Shown here: positions 45,240 through 57,514 of the stretch, piece by piece
Position numbering within the stretch: position 1 is the first letter of the stretch
Layout: every line of letters starts with the position of its first letter
Assembly (NCBI GenBank): GCA_001599815.1
Contig: BCIA01000006.1
Location: 3,474,961-3,538,960 of the forward strand
Length of the DNA: 64,000 nucleotides
Direction of reading: 5' to 3'
Source: Furcasterigmium furcatum
Taxonomy: Eukaryota; Ascomycota; Sordariomycetes; Glomerellales; Plectosphaerellaceae
Translations under genes and position numbers: made by a program
The notes under the pieces: model-generated
The model's input: only the letters and a program-made list of their open reading frames with translations
The model's database searches: none
Told to the model about the DNA's origin: nothing

Positions 45240-45994
45240 TGTGCTTGAAATTTTGCAGGAGACGTCTATCGAGGACAAGATGCGCTTTCTACGGTCGGAT
45301 GCGTGACTCGAAATCTGTCGATGGTGGCATCGATGAGATGATCGCGTCCCTGGGCGCTCTCTTTATACTCGATCAGATGACCACATAACCCCAATTCGCG
45401 GTCCCTCAACTCGCCGTCTTCCGACTCATACGCAATTATCCCCAATATGCGGCGGAATGGTGGAAGCATCGGCGCTGATTTCGTGATCGCCCTCCATACT
45501 CCCCTCCGCATTGCGATCTTTGGGGCCCCGATGGTGTCATCCCCGATATCTCGAGACCGAGGCCCGCAACACCAATCCATCCCAATCTACGGGGATGGCG
45601 ACATGCGCGCCAGAATGCTATTGTTGGACCAGATATGCGATCTTCGCAACGGTTCGCTGGATTTTGGCATGTCTTATCGCCGGCGCCGGGCTTTCTCGAC
45701 GCTTGGCATAGGGGTTCATCGAATGATGCCTGATGGCGCAAACGTGCTCTTTGATTGTTTGTACGTCTAATGCAAGCAGAGTCATGTTACGGTGCATCTA
45801 TCTTCTCGGAGGCCAATGAGATTCAATGTATTTGTTGCGTCACTGGTCTCCCGGATCACGTCGGTCTCGATGTGTCACCCCGCGATCGACGTCCTCCTTC
45901 GTCGAGCTGCTCAGCTTACTGCGGTTGCAGCGGGCTGTTACTGATGGCTCAGTCTAGATCATTTGATCAGCCCGGTATCGGCATCTCTGAGGTG
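45240..45994. other. Intergenic between dioxygenase start and hydantoinase-fusion stop
   Basis: 755 bp that should hold the dioxygenase promoter. Short frames only; no clear element. Confidence 0.5.
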
Positions 45995-48900
45995 TCATGA
46001 GCGCTCGCGGAACACCTCGGTGACTCGAGGCGGATCATAGAAGCTGGCGGACACGGAGACATTCTTCATGTCAGGGTATCCAAAGTCTTTCGGACCGCCA
46101 ATCTCAAGGCCACGCTCGGTGTACCTAGTAACAAAGGTGTTAGTCTCTCCATGCCGACTCTCCCGGACCTCATTCAATAGATTGAACCATTTTGTGCAAG
46201 ACTCACCAGTGAGGGTTGCCGACGAAGCCCATGACGTTGACTCTGAGGCCGTACTTGATGTCCTGCGTCCCCAGGGCGTATCCGTCCATGCCGATAATGC
46301 TGATGAGATCTGGGACTGTGCATACAATCTCCTTGTTGGCATCTTGCTCACTGCCACTCACCAACGCGGCATACAAGTACTCATTCTGGAAGGGGAGGAC
46401 CATGTCGCGAGTCTCGCTGCTCACGGACTCGCCGACCTCACGCTCCTCGCTCCCCAGTGCTCTCAGACGAACAGTGCCCTCAGTATAGCCTCCATCGGAG
46501 ACAAAGCGATGAACGTCAACGATCTTTCCTGTGTAGAGGAGACGGCCACAGGGATAGGCGCGAAGCTGCATACATGTCAGTGTTCCCTCGATTCACCGGG
46601 CTAGATATCGAGGCTGCTTACAATCGCATCTACGATACTCGTCTTCTCCTGTTTTGCTTGGTAGACGGCTCGGCCGATGTGCCACGCCAACGAGGTTGAG
46701 CCGAGCACGCCTGCGCGCTTGAGGTCCCCGACTCGCATGCCGGCCTGGGCCATCTCGCTGAGCAGGCCGAGCTCCAGGGCGGCCTTTCGCTGTAGCTTCT
46801 CCAGGCGTACGGGGTCAGCGCAGCGGGAAACGGCTACGGTGTTACCCATGCCGTCCGCCTGGGCACAGGGCACGATCGAGAGGCCATTCACTTGTCTTTC
46901 GGTCAGCATGTTGACTCTACAACGCTCAGGCAGAATATCGAGTCTTACCGAAGGTCGTGCTGTGGTAGATACGGGGATAGGCACGGCCCATGTAATCACC
47001 GTCGATCGTGGGTACGTCCCAGTGAGTGCTTGTCAGAAGTGGTCGAAGGCCGTTCATCCCACCGATCTCATCCTGGACAGAATGCCGGTCAACACTGTCC
47101 TCGTCCGCACAGCCTTTTAGCAGGACGAACTACTTACAGCAATCAAGGCTCCCGGTTTCTTCACCGTGTAGTAGGGAAGTACCCCTGAGATGGCGTCTAT
47201 GGCCTCAGTGCCGCTCGGCAAACGCTCAGAGACCACGGCGGGAGCGCTGAAAGCTGTTAGCGCCCGATTCCCAGGTCAGTGACGAGGAGAATACGTACCC
47301 ATATGTGCTGGTTCCAAAGACGAGGGTCTCGTCCGGCAAGTTGCTGATATCGACAACGCGCATCTGCTTCCCCTGGCGCAGCGCGGCTCGCGCAGCCAGG
47401 TAGCAGTTGTACCCGGGGCCTCCGCCTCCGCAGGCAAGCACGCTGCAGCCGGTTGCGAGGAACTCGCAGTCGATTTCTGAGACTAGCCATGTCCCGTCGG
47501 AAGTCACACGAGGCTTGTACTCGGCAATGTTGATGGAGGCAGAGGGGCTGGTTGCGTGGTCGTCGTCATCGACTTCGGCAGGGGACTTCGTTTCATCCTC
47601 AACGTGCCCGTTTGTGAAGCCGTTTGTCAAAGGTGCCTCTTCCGGAGCGGCCTGGGTATCTTCATGGGAAGAGGATTGCAACAGGGCATGGACTCCAAGC
47701 ATGCCTGCCTGGAAACGTACTGTCAGAGAGGTGCTACTTGTGAGAGTGAGAGTCTTACCGCTTTGATGATCAGTCTACTGGCCTTAACGGCGCTGTATTC
47801 CAGGGGCAAACTTTCAACAGAGACAACAGTGACTGTGTCCTTCTCTGCCCCGGCATCGATGGCGGCCTGAATGGCCTTCTGCTTGGTTGCCTCGATGATC
47901 TCCTGCTCATCCCTGTTCTGGAGGACTTCGATGGTGTCGATGGTACCCGACACTTTGGCAATAGCTGCGCCAACTGCATTTGCACAATCAAAGTGACTAT
48001 TTAGTGGGGTATTGTTAGTTTCTGCTGATAAGCCTTGAGGTTCATCTACTCACGGAGGTCGGATGATCTTCGCCACGCCCTTGAGATCGTCCATCTGAAC
48101 GACACTTCCGCCACCCACAAGGACAAGGACCGCATCGTCGGCCGAGAGCTTCATGCTGTCGACGCCACGCTCGAGCATCTTTTTGATTTCCTCCCGGGCA
48201 CTGCTCACGAGCTTTGATCCTTTCAGATGCGCGACCAGGTTAGCATCACCTATCTCGGCTTTGCCCTCCGCGACGGCAATATCGGTCGTGGTCAGGGTCT
48301 TGCCCCCGAAGACTAGGGCATCGGAGAGAAGACGATGCCCAACGGACTCGGGGCCAACAACGACAGTCTCGGAGTCACCCTTTTCGAGGATCTTGGAGCC
48401 GCCGCCCAGCCCCAGGCAGAGCACCTCGGGCATTGGGAACGCGCATCGCACGCCGCCGACTTCGACCCAGGCGCCGGCTTGTCGAGGGAAACCTGAAGGT
48501 AACCTAGACACGTATGAGCTTTTGAACACGACCAGCACGGGAGCTCGCACTTACAGAGCACAGAGGTCGGTGGTTGTCCCGCCAATGTCTGCCACGATCA
48601 CCTGCCGACCTTCACTGGCGCTAGCCAGGTCACCAAGGTACGAGGCCCCGGACATGCTGTTCGTAGGACCACTGGAGAACGTGCGAATGGGACACTTCTT
48701 CGCTGTCTCGGTGTCGATGAGTGTGCCGTCGTTCTGTGTGAGAAAGAGAGGACAAGACTCGAGTCCCAGGGACCGGATGGCCGCGATGAAGCCCGAGATG
48801 GTCTTCCGCGCGAACTTTATGATGGATGCGTTCAGGATGGACGCGTTTTCACGCTCAAGGAACCCGATGTTTCCAACTTGACAACAATGTTAGCATGAAG

Positions 48901-49718
48901 GACGGGCGGTCATGTGATTGTTGCACACTTACTGTCTCTTGACATGACGACGTCAGCCCCTGGGACCTCCTCCAGGATGATATCACGCGTCCTCTGTTCT
49001 TGCAGGGCGACAGTGTCCAAGGGCGAGAAGACGCCAACGACCACAACGTCAGAGATGCCCTTGGCACGGATCCTGGCACACTCTTCACGGATCTGCTTCT
49101 CGCTAAGAGGAGTGATGTCACGGCCATCGACTGCGAGGAAAACCATGTTAACAAGACGGTTCTCTGTCGGAGACCAGTGTGGCACTCACTCTCAAGACCT
49201 CCATCGAGATAGGCGGTGTGGCCGTTCATGATCCTAGCGAGGATGGGAGGGAAATCGCAGAAAGACGGGACCTCCCTGGTGTAAGGTCCGCACAGCCTCA
49301 GAACGGCAACCTTGCGAAGGTTCCGGCTGTCTGCCTGAACTACAGCATTCACGAAGTGCTATTGGTTTGATCAATATGACTTATGTTCATCATAGGACAA
49401 GGCCCGGTACTCACTGTCGTTCCGATCATGACCGCAGCGACGGCATCATGGCTGATGTTTGCCTGCTGCAGGGCCTTGGCAATGGCGTCTTTGATGCCAC
49501 TCGTGACATCTGGCGTGGTGCTGACCTTGACGGAGCAGAGGATACCCCGGTTTGGCTCATTGGACTTGGAGGGGTCTTCCAACTCGGATTAGCATCTCTG
49601 AATCTCGGACTTCATGTCGTCCAGGGGGGCTCAGATACGCACCAAGAATGATACAGTCCGTGTTGGTGCCCCCGACATCAACACCGATGCGGTGGATCCT
49701 GGATGGCGAAGAAGACAT
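45995..49718 (-). CDS. Hydantoinase A / DUF917 fusion protein
   Basis: Thirteen exons (49718-49643, 49575-49415, 49358-49190, 49130-48933, 48876-48555, 48503-48054, 47996-47759, 47708-47299, 47246-47138, 47072-46949, 46890-46622, 46565-46207, 46124-45995) give 1004 residues. The N-terminal half is hydantoinase A: the ATP-binding motifs RIGVDVGGTNTDCIIL (about 8-23) and VIVADIGGTTTDLCALL, plus HFVNAVVQ and a GFPRQAGAWVEVGGVR block. This ATP-dependent fold opens hydantoin or oxoproline rings. An acidic linker (about 550-600) leads to a DUF917 domain (about 605-1004) with FLATGCSVLACGGGGPGYN, EIGGMNGLRPLL, DGDYMGRAYPR and NGLSIVPCAQADGMGN. As I recall, DUF917 has been linked to S-methyl-thiohydantoin desulfurase activity. 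Cytosolic, no signal. Shares a promoter with the NCS1 permease. Family calls are secure; substrate is inferred. Confidence 0.9.
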
Positions 49719-50321
49719 TTTATCGAGCGGATGAGTTCAGTGCTTCCCAAATCGTGATTATCAGCTTGAGATCAAGCCTTTATCATGTACGACGAGACTC
49801 AATGGCCTGCAAGCATGAATCCGAGCCTTAAAGACCGTCGATCCAACTGATATGCACAGCCGGATCCGGGGTAGGATCACACGCTCAGACCCGTGTCTTG
49901 GTCCTGGGAGTGGCTGTCGGCAACACTTCCCTCTTACGAGACCAGATCATGACTCGTCGGCATGGCTTGCCCAGGTCGCCCACCCTCGGACAATCTAATC
50001 CACTAGCCTTATCTTCAAGATTTTGGTGAAATTGTTGTTCCCCGGATCCCTTCATCCATTTGACTCGTTATCACTGACCAGAGGTTGGCCAGCTTCCGAA
50101 AGATGCTGGGTCATGCGACCATCGGCATCAGATACTCGACCGGGGCCTGGGACTCCATCGACGATGTTAAATGACAGCCCGTGTCCTCTCCGAATGGATT
50201 CTGTTCTCCATCCGACATTCAATCCATTATCTAATTGGGCCCATATCATCCTGGAACGCACAGTTTTGCCCCTCCGGTGGCAGCATTCCCACGTGGACTC
50301 ACGTAACAAGCAACTCGGGCC
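49719..50321. promoter_or_regulatory. Bidirectional promoter of hydantoinase fusion and NCS1 permease with GATA-type sites
   Basis: 603 bp between divergent starts. Five hexamers match HGATAR on the minus strand (TTATCA/T on plus) at 49758-49763, 49780-49785, 50009-50014, 50068-50073 and 50227-50232, the recognition pattern of nitrogen regulators AreA/NIT2. About 1.8 would be expected by chance on both strands. A perfect palindrome CCGGATCCGG lies at 49860-49869 and contains an inverted CGG pair that a Zn2Cys6 dimer might bind. Binding is not proven. Confidence 0.55.
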
Positions 50322-52368
50322 ATGACTCTGAAAGATCTGGGTCGCAAGGTGTTGGAAAAGCTCAGCCTGTCCGGGCAGGAGCAGGAGGCCACCCAGTGGA
50401 ACAATGAAGACTTGAAGCCTGTTCCTCTCGAGAGGCAGACATGGGGTATGTGTCACTGATGCATCCAGCGCCAGCACGGTGTTATGCCTCGCCCAGTACA
50501 TCTCTCAGGCTAATGTCACGCGCATAGGATGGATACAGTACTTTGAGCTCTGGTTCCTCGTCAATGTCAACATCAGCACATACCAGACCGGTGCATCTCT
50601 TCTGGCCGTAGGCCTGAACTGGTGGCAAGCCATCATTGTCATCGTCTTCGGATCGGTTCTGACCGGCTTCTTTGCCGTCCTCAACTCCGTCTCGGGCGCA
50701 GCCAGCCATCTGGGTTATGCCGTCGTGAGTCGATCAGTATGGGGTATGCCTTCTGCCCAGGTTCCAGCTTTCGTTCAAGGGAACTTGCCAGTGCTGACGT
50801 GAGTCGAAGGAATCTACGGTGCTTTCTTCCCCATTCTGAACCGAATGATGCTTTCCTTCGTGTGGTACGGTGTACAAGCCGTCATCGGAGGTAAGATGGT
50901 CTTCGTCTGCCTTCGGTCGATCTGGCCCAACCTAGACAGCCGCATTCCCAACACCCTCCCTGGGAATATCGGCATCACGAGCGCCGAGTTCGTCGGATAT
51001 TTCCTTTTTAACGTCATCTGCTGCGTGTTCATATGGTTCAAGCCGCATCAACTGCGCCTTTACTTCCACATTGGGTCTGGCCTGTCCATGATCGCCTTCA
51101 TCTGCCTGACGGGATGGGCGCTCGGTACAAGGGCCTCCGACGAGACCATGGACGACGCATTTGGTGAGGCCGTGGAGCTTAAGGGCTCTGCTCTGGGCTG
51201 GGCTATCTGCAGTGGCATGATGAGCGTCTTGGGTGCTGCTTCAGCTGGTGTGCTGAACCAAAACGACTACACCAGATTCGCACAGAGGCCCAGCCAGGTC
51301 ACTTCGAGCCAGTTCATATCCTATGTCATCTCGTGCAGCTTCACGGGCGTCGTTGGCATTCTAGTCACCGCTGCCACGCAGATTCGTGAGCAGCTCCCTC
51401 TCTCTTTGGTCCATGAGTAGACTTGCTGACACGATCCTTTGCAGGGTACGGCAAAGGAGTACCTCTGTGGGATCCCTCCATGCTCCTGGTCGCCATGCAG
51501 GATTCCTCGATGAACTCTGCTGGTGAATCCGGCATGCGTGCGGCCACCTTCTTCTTGGCGTTCTCTTTCATCATCTCCCAGCTCTCGATCAATGTCCCCG
51601 GAAACGTACTCGCCGGTGGGCTTGATGTCGCAAGCATTGCTCCCAAGTACATCAACCTCCGCCGAGGAGCCTATATCCTTGCTGCGCTGAGTGTGTTGCC
51701 CAATCCTTGGCAACAACTTGCCAGCGGATCTACGTTAGTTTAGAACCCCTTTCACCCGACGGAAACAAAAGAACTAACATCATTCATGGCAGATTCTTGA
51801 TCGTGCTGAGCGCTTACGCTGTCTTCCTTGGACCACTGGTGGGTTTGCTCTGCGTCCACTACTTCATCATCCAGAAGCGCAAGTTCCACTACCCTGATTT
51901 GTATGAGGGCTCCTCCAAATCGGTATACTGGTTCTATAAAGGTGTCAACTGGAGGACCCCAGTTGCCTGGCTGGCTGGTGTGACTCCCAGGTCCGTGTTA
52001 CCATGAACATTTTCCGAGCGAGTCATTTTCTGACAGAAGATACAGCCTTCCTGGGTTTGTCGCGTCTATCAACGTGTCTTTGTCCGTTTCTGAAGGCGCC
52101 AGAAACTTCTACAGCATGTCATTTGTCTTCGTATTCTGCATCTGTACGTATTGCCCGTCTTTCTGACCCTCACTTACGGCAGACGAACTGACACAGAGAT
52201 TTAGCTGCTTTTACCGCCTACGCCCTCCACTGGATATTCCCCGCGGATCTTACGAGCATGACACAGATGGAGATGGATCCAGACCCCAGCATCATTGACG
52301 CAACTGCAACAGCTTCTCGAGATGCTGAAGAGCAGAGCGTTGTGTTCCCTATCAACAAAGAGGGTTGA
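50322..52368 (+). CDS. NCS1 family nucleobase/hydantoin-type permease
   Basis: Seven exons (50322-50445, 50528-50743, 50810-51385, 51445-51733, 51793-51990, 52046-52143, 52205-52368) give 554 residues. The cytosolic N-terminus ends in PLERQTW, and the joined TWGWIQYFELWFLVNVNIS matches the first helix of NCS1 carriers. About twelve hydrophobic helices are visible, including LNWWQAIIVIVFGSVLTGFF, SFVWYGVQAVIGGKMVF, SAEFVGYFLFNVICCVFIW, GVLNQNDYTRFAQRP (a conserved cytosolic motif) and SINVPGNVLAGGLDVASIAPKYINLRRG. NCS1 proteins take up uracil, allantoin, cytosine, purines or, in bacterial Mhp1, hydantoins by Na+ or H+ symport. Divergence from the hydantoinase fusion makes a hydantoin-like or ureide substrate attractive, but this is inferred from context. 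Confidence 0.9.
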
Positions 52369-52708
52369 GGGCTGGGGTTGCAAGAGGGTCGCAGAAAGGA
52401 TGACCGCCCGGCCTCGGAACGACAACGTCGACCAACCAACAGCGTTCAGATTGAGCCCCAGGAAATTGAGATAGCTGCTCTCTTGGCTTGGGAAAACCGA
52501 GATAGCTTCTTACCCAACCAGATGCAATTCCAAGGACTGCCTAATTGACTTCGAGCGACGCTGAAAACAGCCTATCTGGACGGTAATACCACTAGACCGG
52601 CCATGTAGCTGGCGACCCTCGTTGGATGGTCGCCAGCTGATACGAGATGTTCTTCGGGTTCATCATTGTGGGAAGTCGTGTGCCCATATCTCTATCGGAT
52701 ACGAATCA
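52369..52708. other. Intergenic, convergent 3' ends of NCS1 permease and Zn2Cys6 regulator
   Basis: 340 bp of presumed 3' UTR. Nothing else seen. Confidence 0.55.
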
Positions 52709-55049
52709 TCAGATTTCTTCGTCATTCCATCCTGTCCCTCGGACCAGCTCCCGCAGTTCTTTGATATCTCGCCCTCTCATTTTGCGCCCAGTCCGTTGCA
52801 GCACTCTCAGCGGCCAAACAATTCCTCCCCCTACCCCAACATCTAATTGCATATCTCTGACGTCCCGAGTATATCCCTTCAGCTGCTTGAGCAGCTGTTG
52901 TCGAAGAGAGTCCAGTAAGAGGGTATTGGTCGGTTTTGTGAAGCAGAAAAACAACAAGAGTAAGGAGGTGTGGTGTGCCTGTGTGAGACGAGCGGCTGGG
53001 AGCCCGCTCGACCTCAGTGACGCGCCTGATGTAGATCCGGCATAACGAGACTGGCCATTGGTGGCCTCGTCGTCGGTACCGGATTCACTGTCGCTCCCGC
53101 ACTCGGTGCTGTCCCGGTCATCCTCGGGATCCGAAGGACCATGCTCGCCGTCACCTCCGCCACCCCGACTCTGCGCCCAACCACAAATTCGCTGCTCAAG
53201 ATCCAGCAGATTGTAGTCAGAGTCTCTATCGGCAGTGTTTGGCCTGTGTTGCGCGAAAACAGAATTCTCCAAGATGAGATGTAGCAGCGAGGGGGGAATG
53301 GGCGATCCCGTAATAGACCTGATCTCTTCGTCGTCGATTCCACCACCCTCCGGACCCAGGAACCTCGACCAGAGTGACTGGTCCGCCAATAGACTGAGAT
53401 TGATCATGGTCGATGGGGATGACGGTGGGTTTCCAACAGGCAAGTTGTTTAAAGTGCCGCTCAAGATACACTCTTGAAGCAGCAAGTACTCCAAAAACAA
53501 GAGAGATCTGGATCTATGTCCTTGAGACACCTGGGGTTGCGCAATCATGACTTGATGTGCGGATCGGCAGAATTGCTCCGTGAAAGATCCGTAGACGGGC
53601 GATATGGCCTGAGATGCGCGTCAGCAAGATGGACGTCCATTCACATGTCGGAATTGGACGGGGAATAACTTGCAGTTGTCACACCCATGTTTAGGAGAGT
53701 AACCAGCACGTTGGTGTACCCGGCTTCTGAGAATCGCAGACTTCCGCGGACTGTGCCGTTGAGAGAGGCCTGCGATAACCGGGAGTACCGCAGCGCGGCC
53801 TCATGCCAAAGTCGTCTCTCCTGTCCTGGTGTCAAATAGCTTGCGGCTTCATCTCTTGTTCGAAGCCCTGTGAAGACGGCATTCATATGGGCTGCGGACA
53901 TGGCCAAGAGACTATACAGCGCGGCGCAAGCATCGACGCCAGCCTCGCCGAAAATATTCAGTCTCCCAAAACACAGCAAGGCTTGGTCAAGGCCGCTCTG
54001 CGCCTGGGTGCTGGCGCCTTTCAAGGGTATTGGTGAGAGAAGGTTAGACAAATGTGAGGAATAATGAGAGAAGAGAGTCCGAATTTCGGCGGAGCTGGAT
54101 TGGTCAATGGGAATGGGAAAGTGCTCTTCGAAGTTCTGGTTGGCAACGCTCTCTATCGTTCCGGGAATTGTGTCTGTGGGATTGCTGGAGGAAGGTCGAC
54201 ATCCTGTCAAGGCCGGGTTGCTGACCTCAGGCTCAGAGGCCTGCTCCTCGATCAATGGACCGTTGTCATACGTGCATTCAAGATCTTCGTTGGTGTCGAG
54301 GTCCTGGTCCAGGATAGACGGCGATTTTGTTCGCACTGAAATCGCTTGGTCTGTTGCTGCCACTAAGGAATGCTCATGTACGGGTTCTGAAGATGCTCCA
54401 TCGTTGAAGAGTTCAGGGTCACCTTCAGTGACACCAGCGACGTCATCTTCCCTCACACCGAGGCTCGGATCAGATGATGCGAATCCTGTGCGTCCAGGGA
54501 GAGTTCCTTGACAGCGAAAGACTCCAAAAGGGCCTATCGACCAGCACCCGGTGCTGACAGCATGGCTGTATTCGTTGCCGTGACTCTGCGCTTCAACTTC
54601 ACCGTCGAGGTCTTCCAATGCCTGGCCCAAGCAACGGCTCCAATCCAACCGCTCGTGGGAGGCAAAGCATCTCGCCATGTCTTGCGACATTTGTCTTCTC
54701 TCGGATACTATAATTACTTAGTGTCACTCCAACCGGGTGTATCCAGTGCAGCACTCCACGCTCGGGGCATACCGCTGAAGATCTCCCTTCTCCCCACGCC
54801 TCTCTGGCCGTCCATGTCACCATCCCCGCCCAAGGCCACACTCTTGCCATTGCGAACCCCGTGGACCAGCCACTTCAGCGTCCCGTCGTACCCAGCACAG
54901 TCTAGAGATAGTCTCGTGCAGTTGTGGCATGCTGGGCGCTCGAGGGAGCACTTCACGTGGCGAACTCGGCAGGTCAAGCAGCCGAGGAGGGTGCGACGAC
55001 GGGTTCGCCGGCGAGGATTACCGTCCGATGCGGTTCTGGAATTGACCAT
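52709..55049 (-). CDS. Zn2Cys6 transcription factor inside the proposed catabolic cluster
   Basis: Three exons (55049-54773, 54707-53674, 53608-52709) give 736 residues. The zinc cluster is near the N-terminus after an Arg-rich segment, with ligands Cys24, 27, 34, 41, 44 and 51 (LLGCLTCRVRHVKCSLERPAC, HNCTRLSLDC). A long acidic, Ser-rich region (about 130-270) follows, then helices of the fungal regulatory domain (LFSHYSSHLSNLLSPI, AALYSLLAMSAAHMNAVF) and a C-terminal block ending ELRELVRGTGWNDEEI. The second intron begins GCAAGT and ends CAG, a GC-AG intron. Its location between the permease and the monooxygenase makes it the likely pathway-specific activator, which is inference. The C-terminus is slightly shorter than usual. 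Confidence 0.87.
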
Positions 55050-55404
55050 GAAGTCGAAGCCAAGAAAAGTGGCTCAGGAGTTGTCGTCGACCAGACTTGG
55101 AATGGGGAATACCCACGAAGCAAAGGCAGGCAGGCCAGGCCGATGAAGTAGGAGGAAGAGAGACGGGAACGACGGTACTGGAAATGGAAAGTCATGCCGA
55201 CGGATGTGGGTACAGGTTCAGCGAGGATCCGTGGTTCTTTTGTTCGCCGCTGGCCCGCGGCCTAACTATCACGGGCATAGCTTCGGAGTTTATAGTCCAT
55301 CCTGTTCAATTGATCAGTAATAACCTAGGTCCTAGTACGAGATCAGGATACCTTGCGGATTATACCATGATATGTAGCACTTTTATAACATATATTCATA
55401 ATAT
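55050..55404. other. Intergenic, promoter of the Zn2Cys6 regulator
   Basis: 355 bp between the regulator start and the monooxygenase stop. The part nearest the monooxygenase is AT-rich (TATATTCATAATATC), as in fungal 3' ends. Confidence 0.5.
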
Positions 55405-57514
55405 CTATACATTTAGGAGGAACTCCTCAAACTCCTCGTCCGGAAGCTCGGGCTGCCTCTCGCTGTCGTTGAGCAGTCCAAGATACCAAGTCAGATCGCT
55501 GCCATCGGTCTCTCGCGAGGCAAAGCCGTTGCCGAAGTACGCGAAGCGGTTGCTCGTCGTGTACTTGAGATCGTAATCCTCCCACCGGGGCGTCTTGATG
55601 GTCTGAAAGAACTGGATCCGAGACCCGGGCCACATCATGGGCTCGCCGTCAACGGTGCCCTGCTTGAACCACGAGCGGCAGGGCGAGGTCCAGGCCGTCC
55701 GCGGTAGGAACTTGCGACGGTGCTCGATGAAGTCGGCGACCGCCTCCTCCTTCGGGGCGAACGAGGCGATCTCCTCTTCGGACATCTTTGTGAGCATCTG
55801 CATCACGTACCGCGCCGCTGTCTCGGTGATTGGAAGGAAACTACCGTGTCCGTAGGGGCCGAAGGGGCCGTTGAAAACTAGCCAGGCATGGTGAATCCCT
55901 TGCGCAAAGGAAGCCGGGGTACGAGGGCAACTTACTGATATAGTTTGGGAAATCGGCGACGGTGAGCGAGAGATACGTCTGCGGCATGTCTCTCCAGTAG
56001 TCACTGAGGCTGATACCGTTGCGGCCGATGGTGGGATAGTGTGGCCGCCAGCTCACGTCGAATCCTGTGGCACAGACGATAATATCTACCTCATGCTCGA
56101 CACCGTCGGCTGTCCTGATTCCCCCTGGGGTGATTTCCGTGATGCTTGACGAGACCACCGTGACGTTCTCCTCGCATAGGGACTCGAGATACCCGTTGCC
56201 CGGGGTTGGTCTCCGGCACCCGACGGCGAAGTTCTTGGGGACGATGAGATCCGCGATGTCTGGCCTGGACGCGAGCTTGGTGCGCATATCCTTTTCCGCA
56301 AACTAAGCACCCGTTAGAGATTCATATATGAGAAGAGCGCGGGGGCGTTTGGCTTGGCTCTTCTTACCGCTCTGGCCTCTTTCTGTTCACTGGACCCGTT
56401 CAAGATGAAGCGAAACCGAGAGTTGAGCTCGGACTCGATTTTCTTCCTGTAAGCAAGGTACTTCTCGGGATCGTTGCGCAAGATATCCCTCTGTTTCTCA
56501 TTGTCTAGGGCCCGAGTAAGCCGTGCTGTCGACACCGGTGCCCATCCGTGGAGACTGGAGTCTGCTGGGCAACTTACACTTGAAATTGGTGCCATTCTTG
56601 CCTGCAAAGCGCTGGCCGAAGCCTCCTGTTACCCAGGAGGCACTGCGAATGAAGCACGTTAGGCTTTTGACGGCTATCCAGATCGTTAGTTTGCGTCCAA
56701 CAAAGTCAGAGGGTGGAGGATGGAGCACGAACTCGGCTGGATGTTAGGGACGATCTGGACGGCGGATGATCCACCGCCGATGACGGCAACACGTTTTCCT
56801 TCGAGCTGAATGCTTTCATCCCAGTTTGCACTATGCAGCATGTCCCCGCGGAATGTCTCCCGGCCTTGGATGGCGGGCCACTTCCATTTACTAAGACGGT
56901 GTCAGCGTTGTCTCTTCCGGGGATGGGACAGTGACGGTTGCGGGGATGGATGTACGCACTTCAGCACACCACTGGCATTGATGAAGACATTCGCCTTGTC
57001 GAGGAAGATGGCGTTCGGATCGTCTCCGTCTTGAACGAGGACGTGCCACAACTGCTCTGATTCGTTCCAGTGCGCACCGACTACCGTATGGTTCAGCCGG
57101 ACGTACTTGTTCAAGTCGTACTTCTCGGCGACATCCTTGAAATACTGCAGGATCTCAGGCGCGCCGGAGTAGCTTGGGCCGGTGTCAGCCCCGTTCTCCG
57201 AAGATTTGAGCTGAGCCAGGGCGGTATAGGACTTACAATGATGACCATTCTGGCGACGGGGCCCACGAAAACTGATAGTTGACGGATGGAATATCGCAGC
57301 CGCAGCCGGGGTACCGGTTCTCATACCAGGTGCCGCCGATGGAGGGGTTCTTCTCGTAGCACACAAGCTCGAGATCCAGCGAGCTGGTGTCAACCTCGTG
57401 GGCGAGGTTCAGCCCGCTGGCGCCGGCGCCGACGCAGACGATGCGCAGTTTCCTGCCCGCGCGGCTCGGCTTCTCCAGGATCTCGTACTCGGGGACATGT
57501 GAGATGGAGCCCAT
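55405..57514 (-). CDS. Baeyer-Villiger-type flavin monooxygenase
   Basis: Seven exons (57514-57237, 57172-56960, 56890-56733, 56673-56578, 56504-56368, 56302-55936, 55877-55405) give 573 residues. The FAD-binding Rossmann motif is VGAGASG (28-34), followed by YEKNPSIGGTWYENRYPGCGCD. The Baeyer-Villiger fingerprint FxGxxxHxxxW(P/D) is present as FRGDMLHSANWD (177-188), and the NADPH-binding motif as VIGGGSSA (200-207). A late ATGFD motif (VCATGFDVSWRP) completes the set. These enzymes insert oxygen next to a carbonyl or oxidise N or S using NADPH and O2. I place the start at 57514 (MGSISHVPEYEI); an in-frame ATG at 57610 is less likely. Divergent from the hydantoinase A+B gene with 573 bp between starts. 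Substrate unknown. Confidence 0.9.

Noticed and set aside
47074..47137. Alternative GAG acceptor giving extra residues in exon 10 of the hydantoinase fusion
   Set aside because: It would make an intron of about 30 nt, below the workable minimum; the CAG at 47073 gives a 65-nt intron and restores the EIGGMNG motif.
50446..50496. Shorter first intron in the NCS1 gene ending at 50496
   Set aside because: It breaks the frame; the TAG at 50527 gives the conserved TWGWIQYFE helix in frame.
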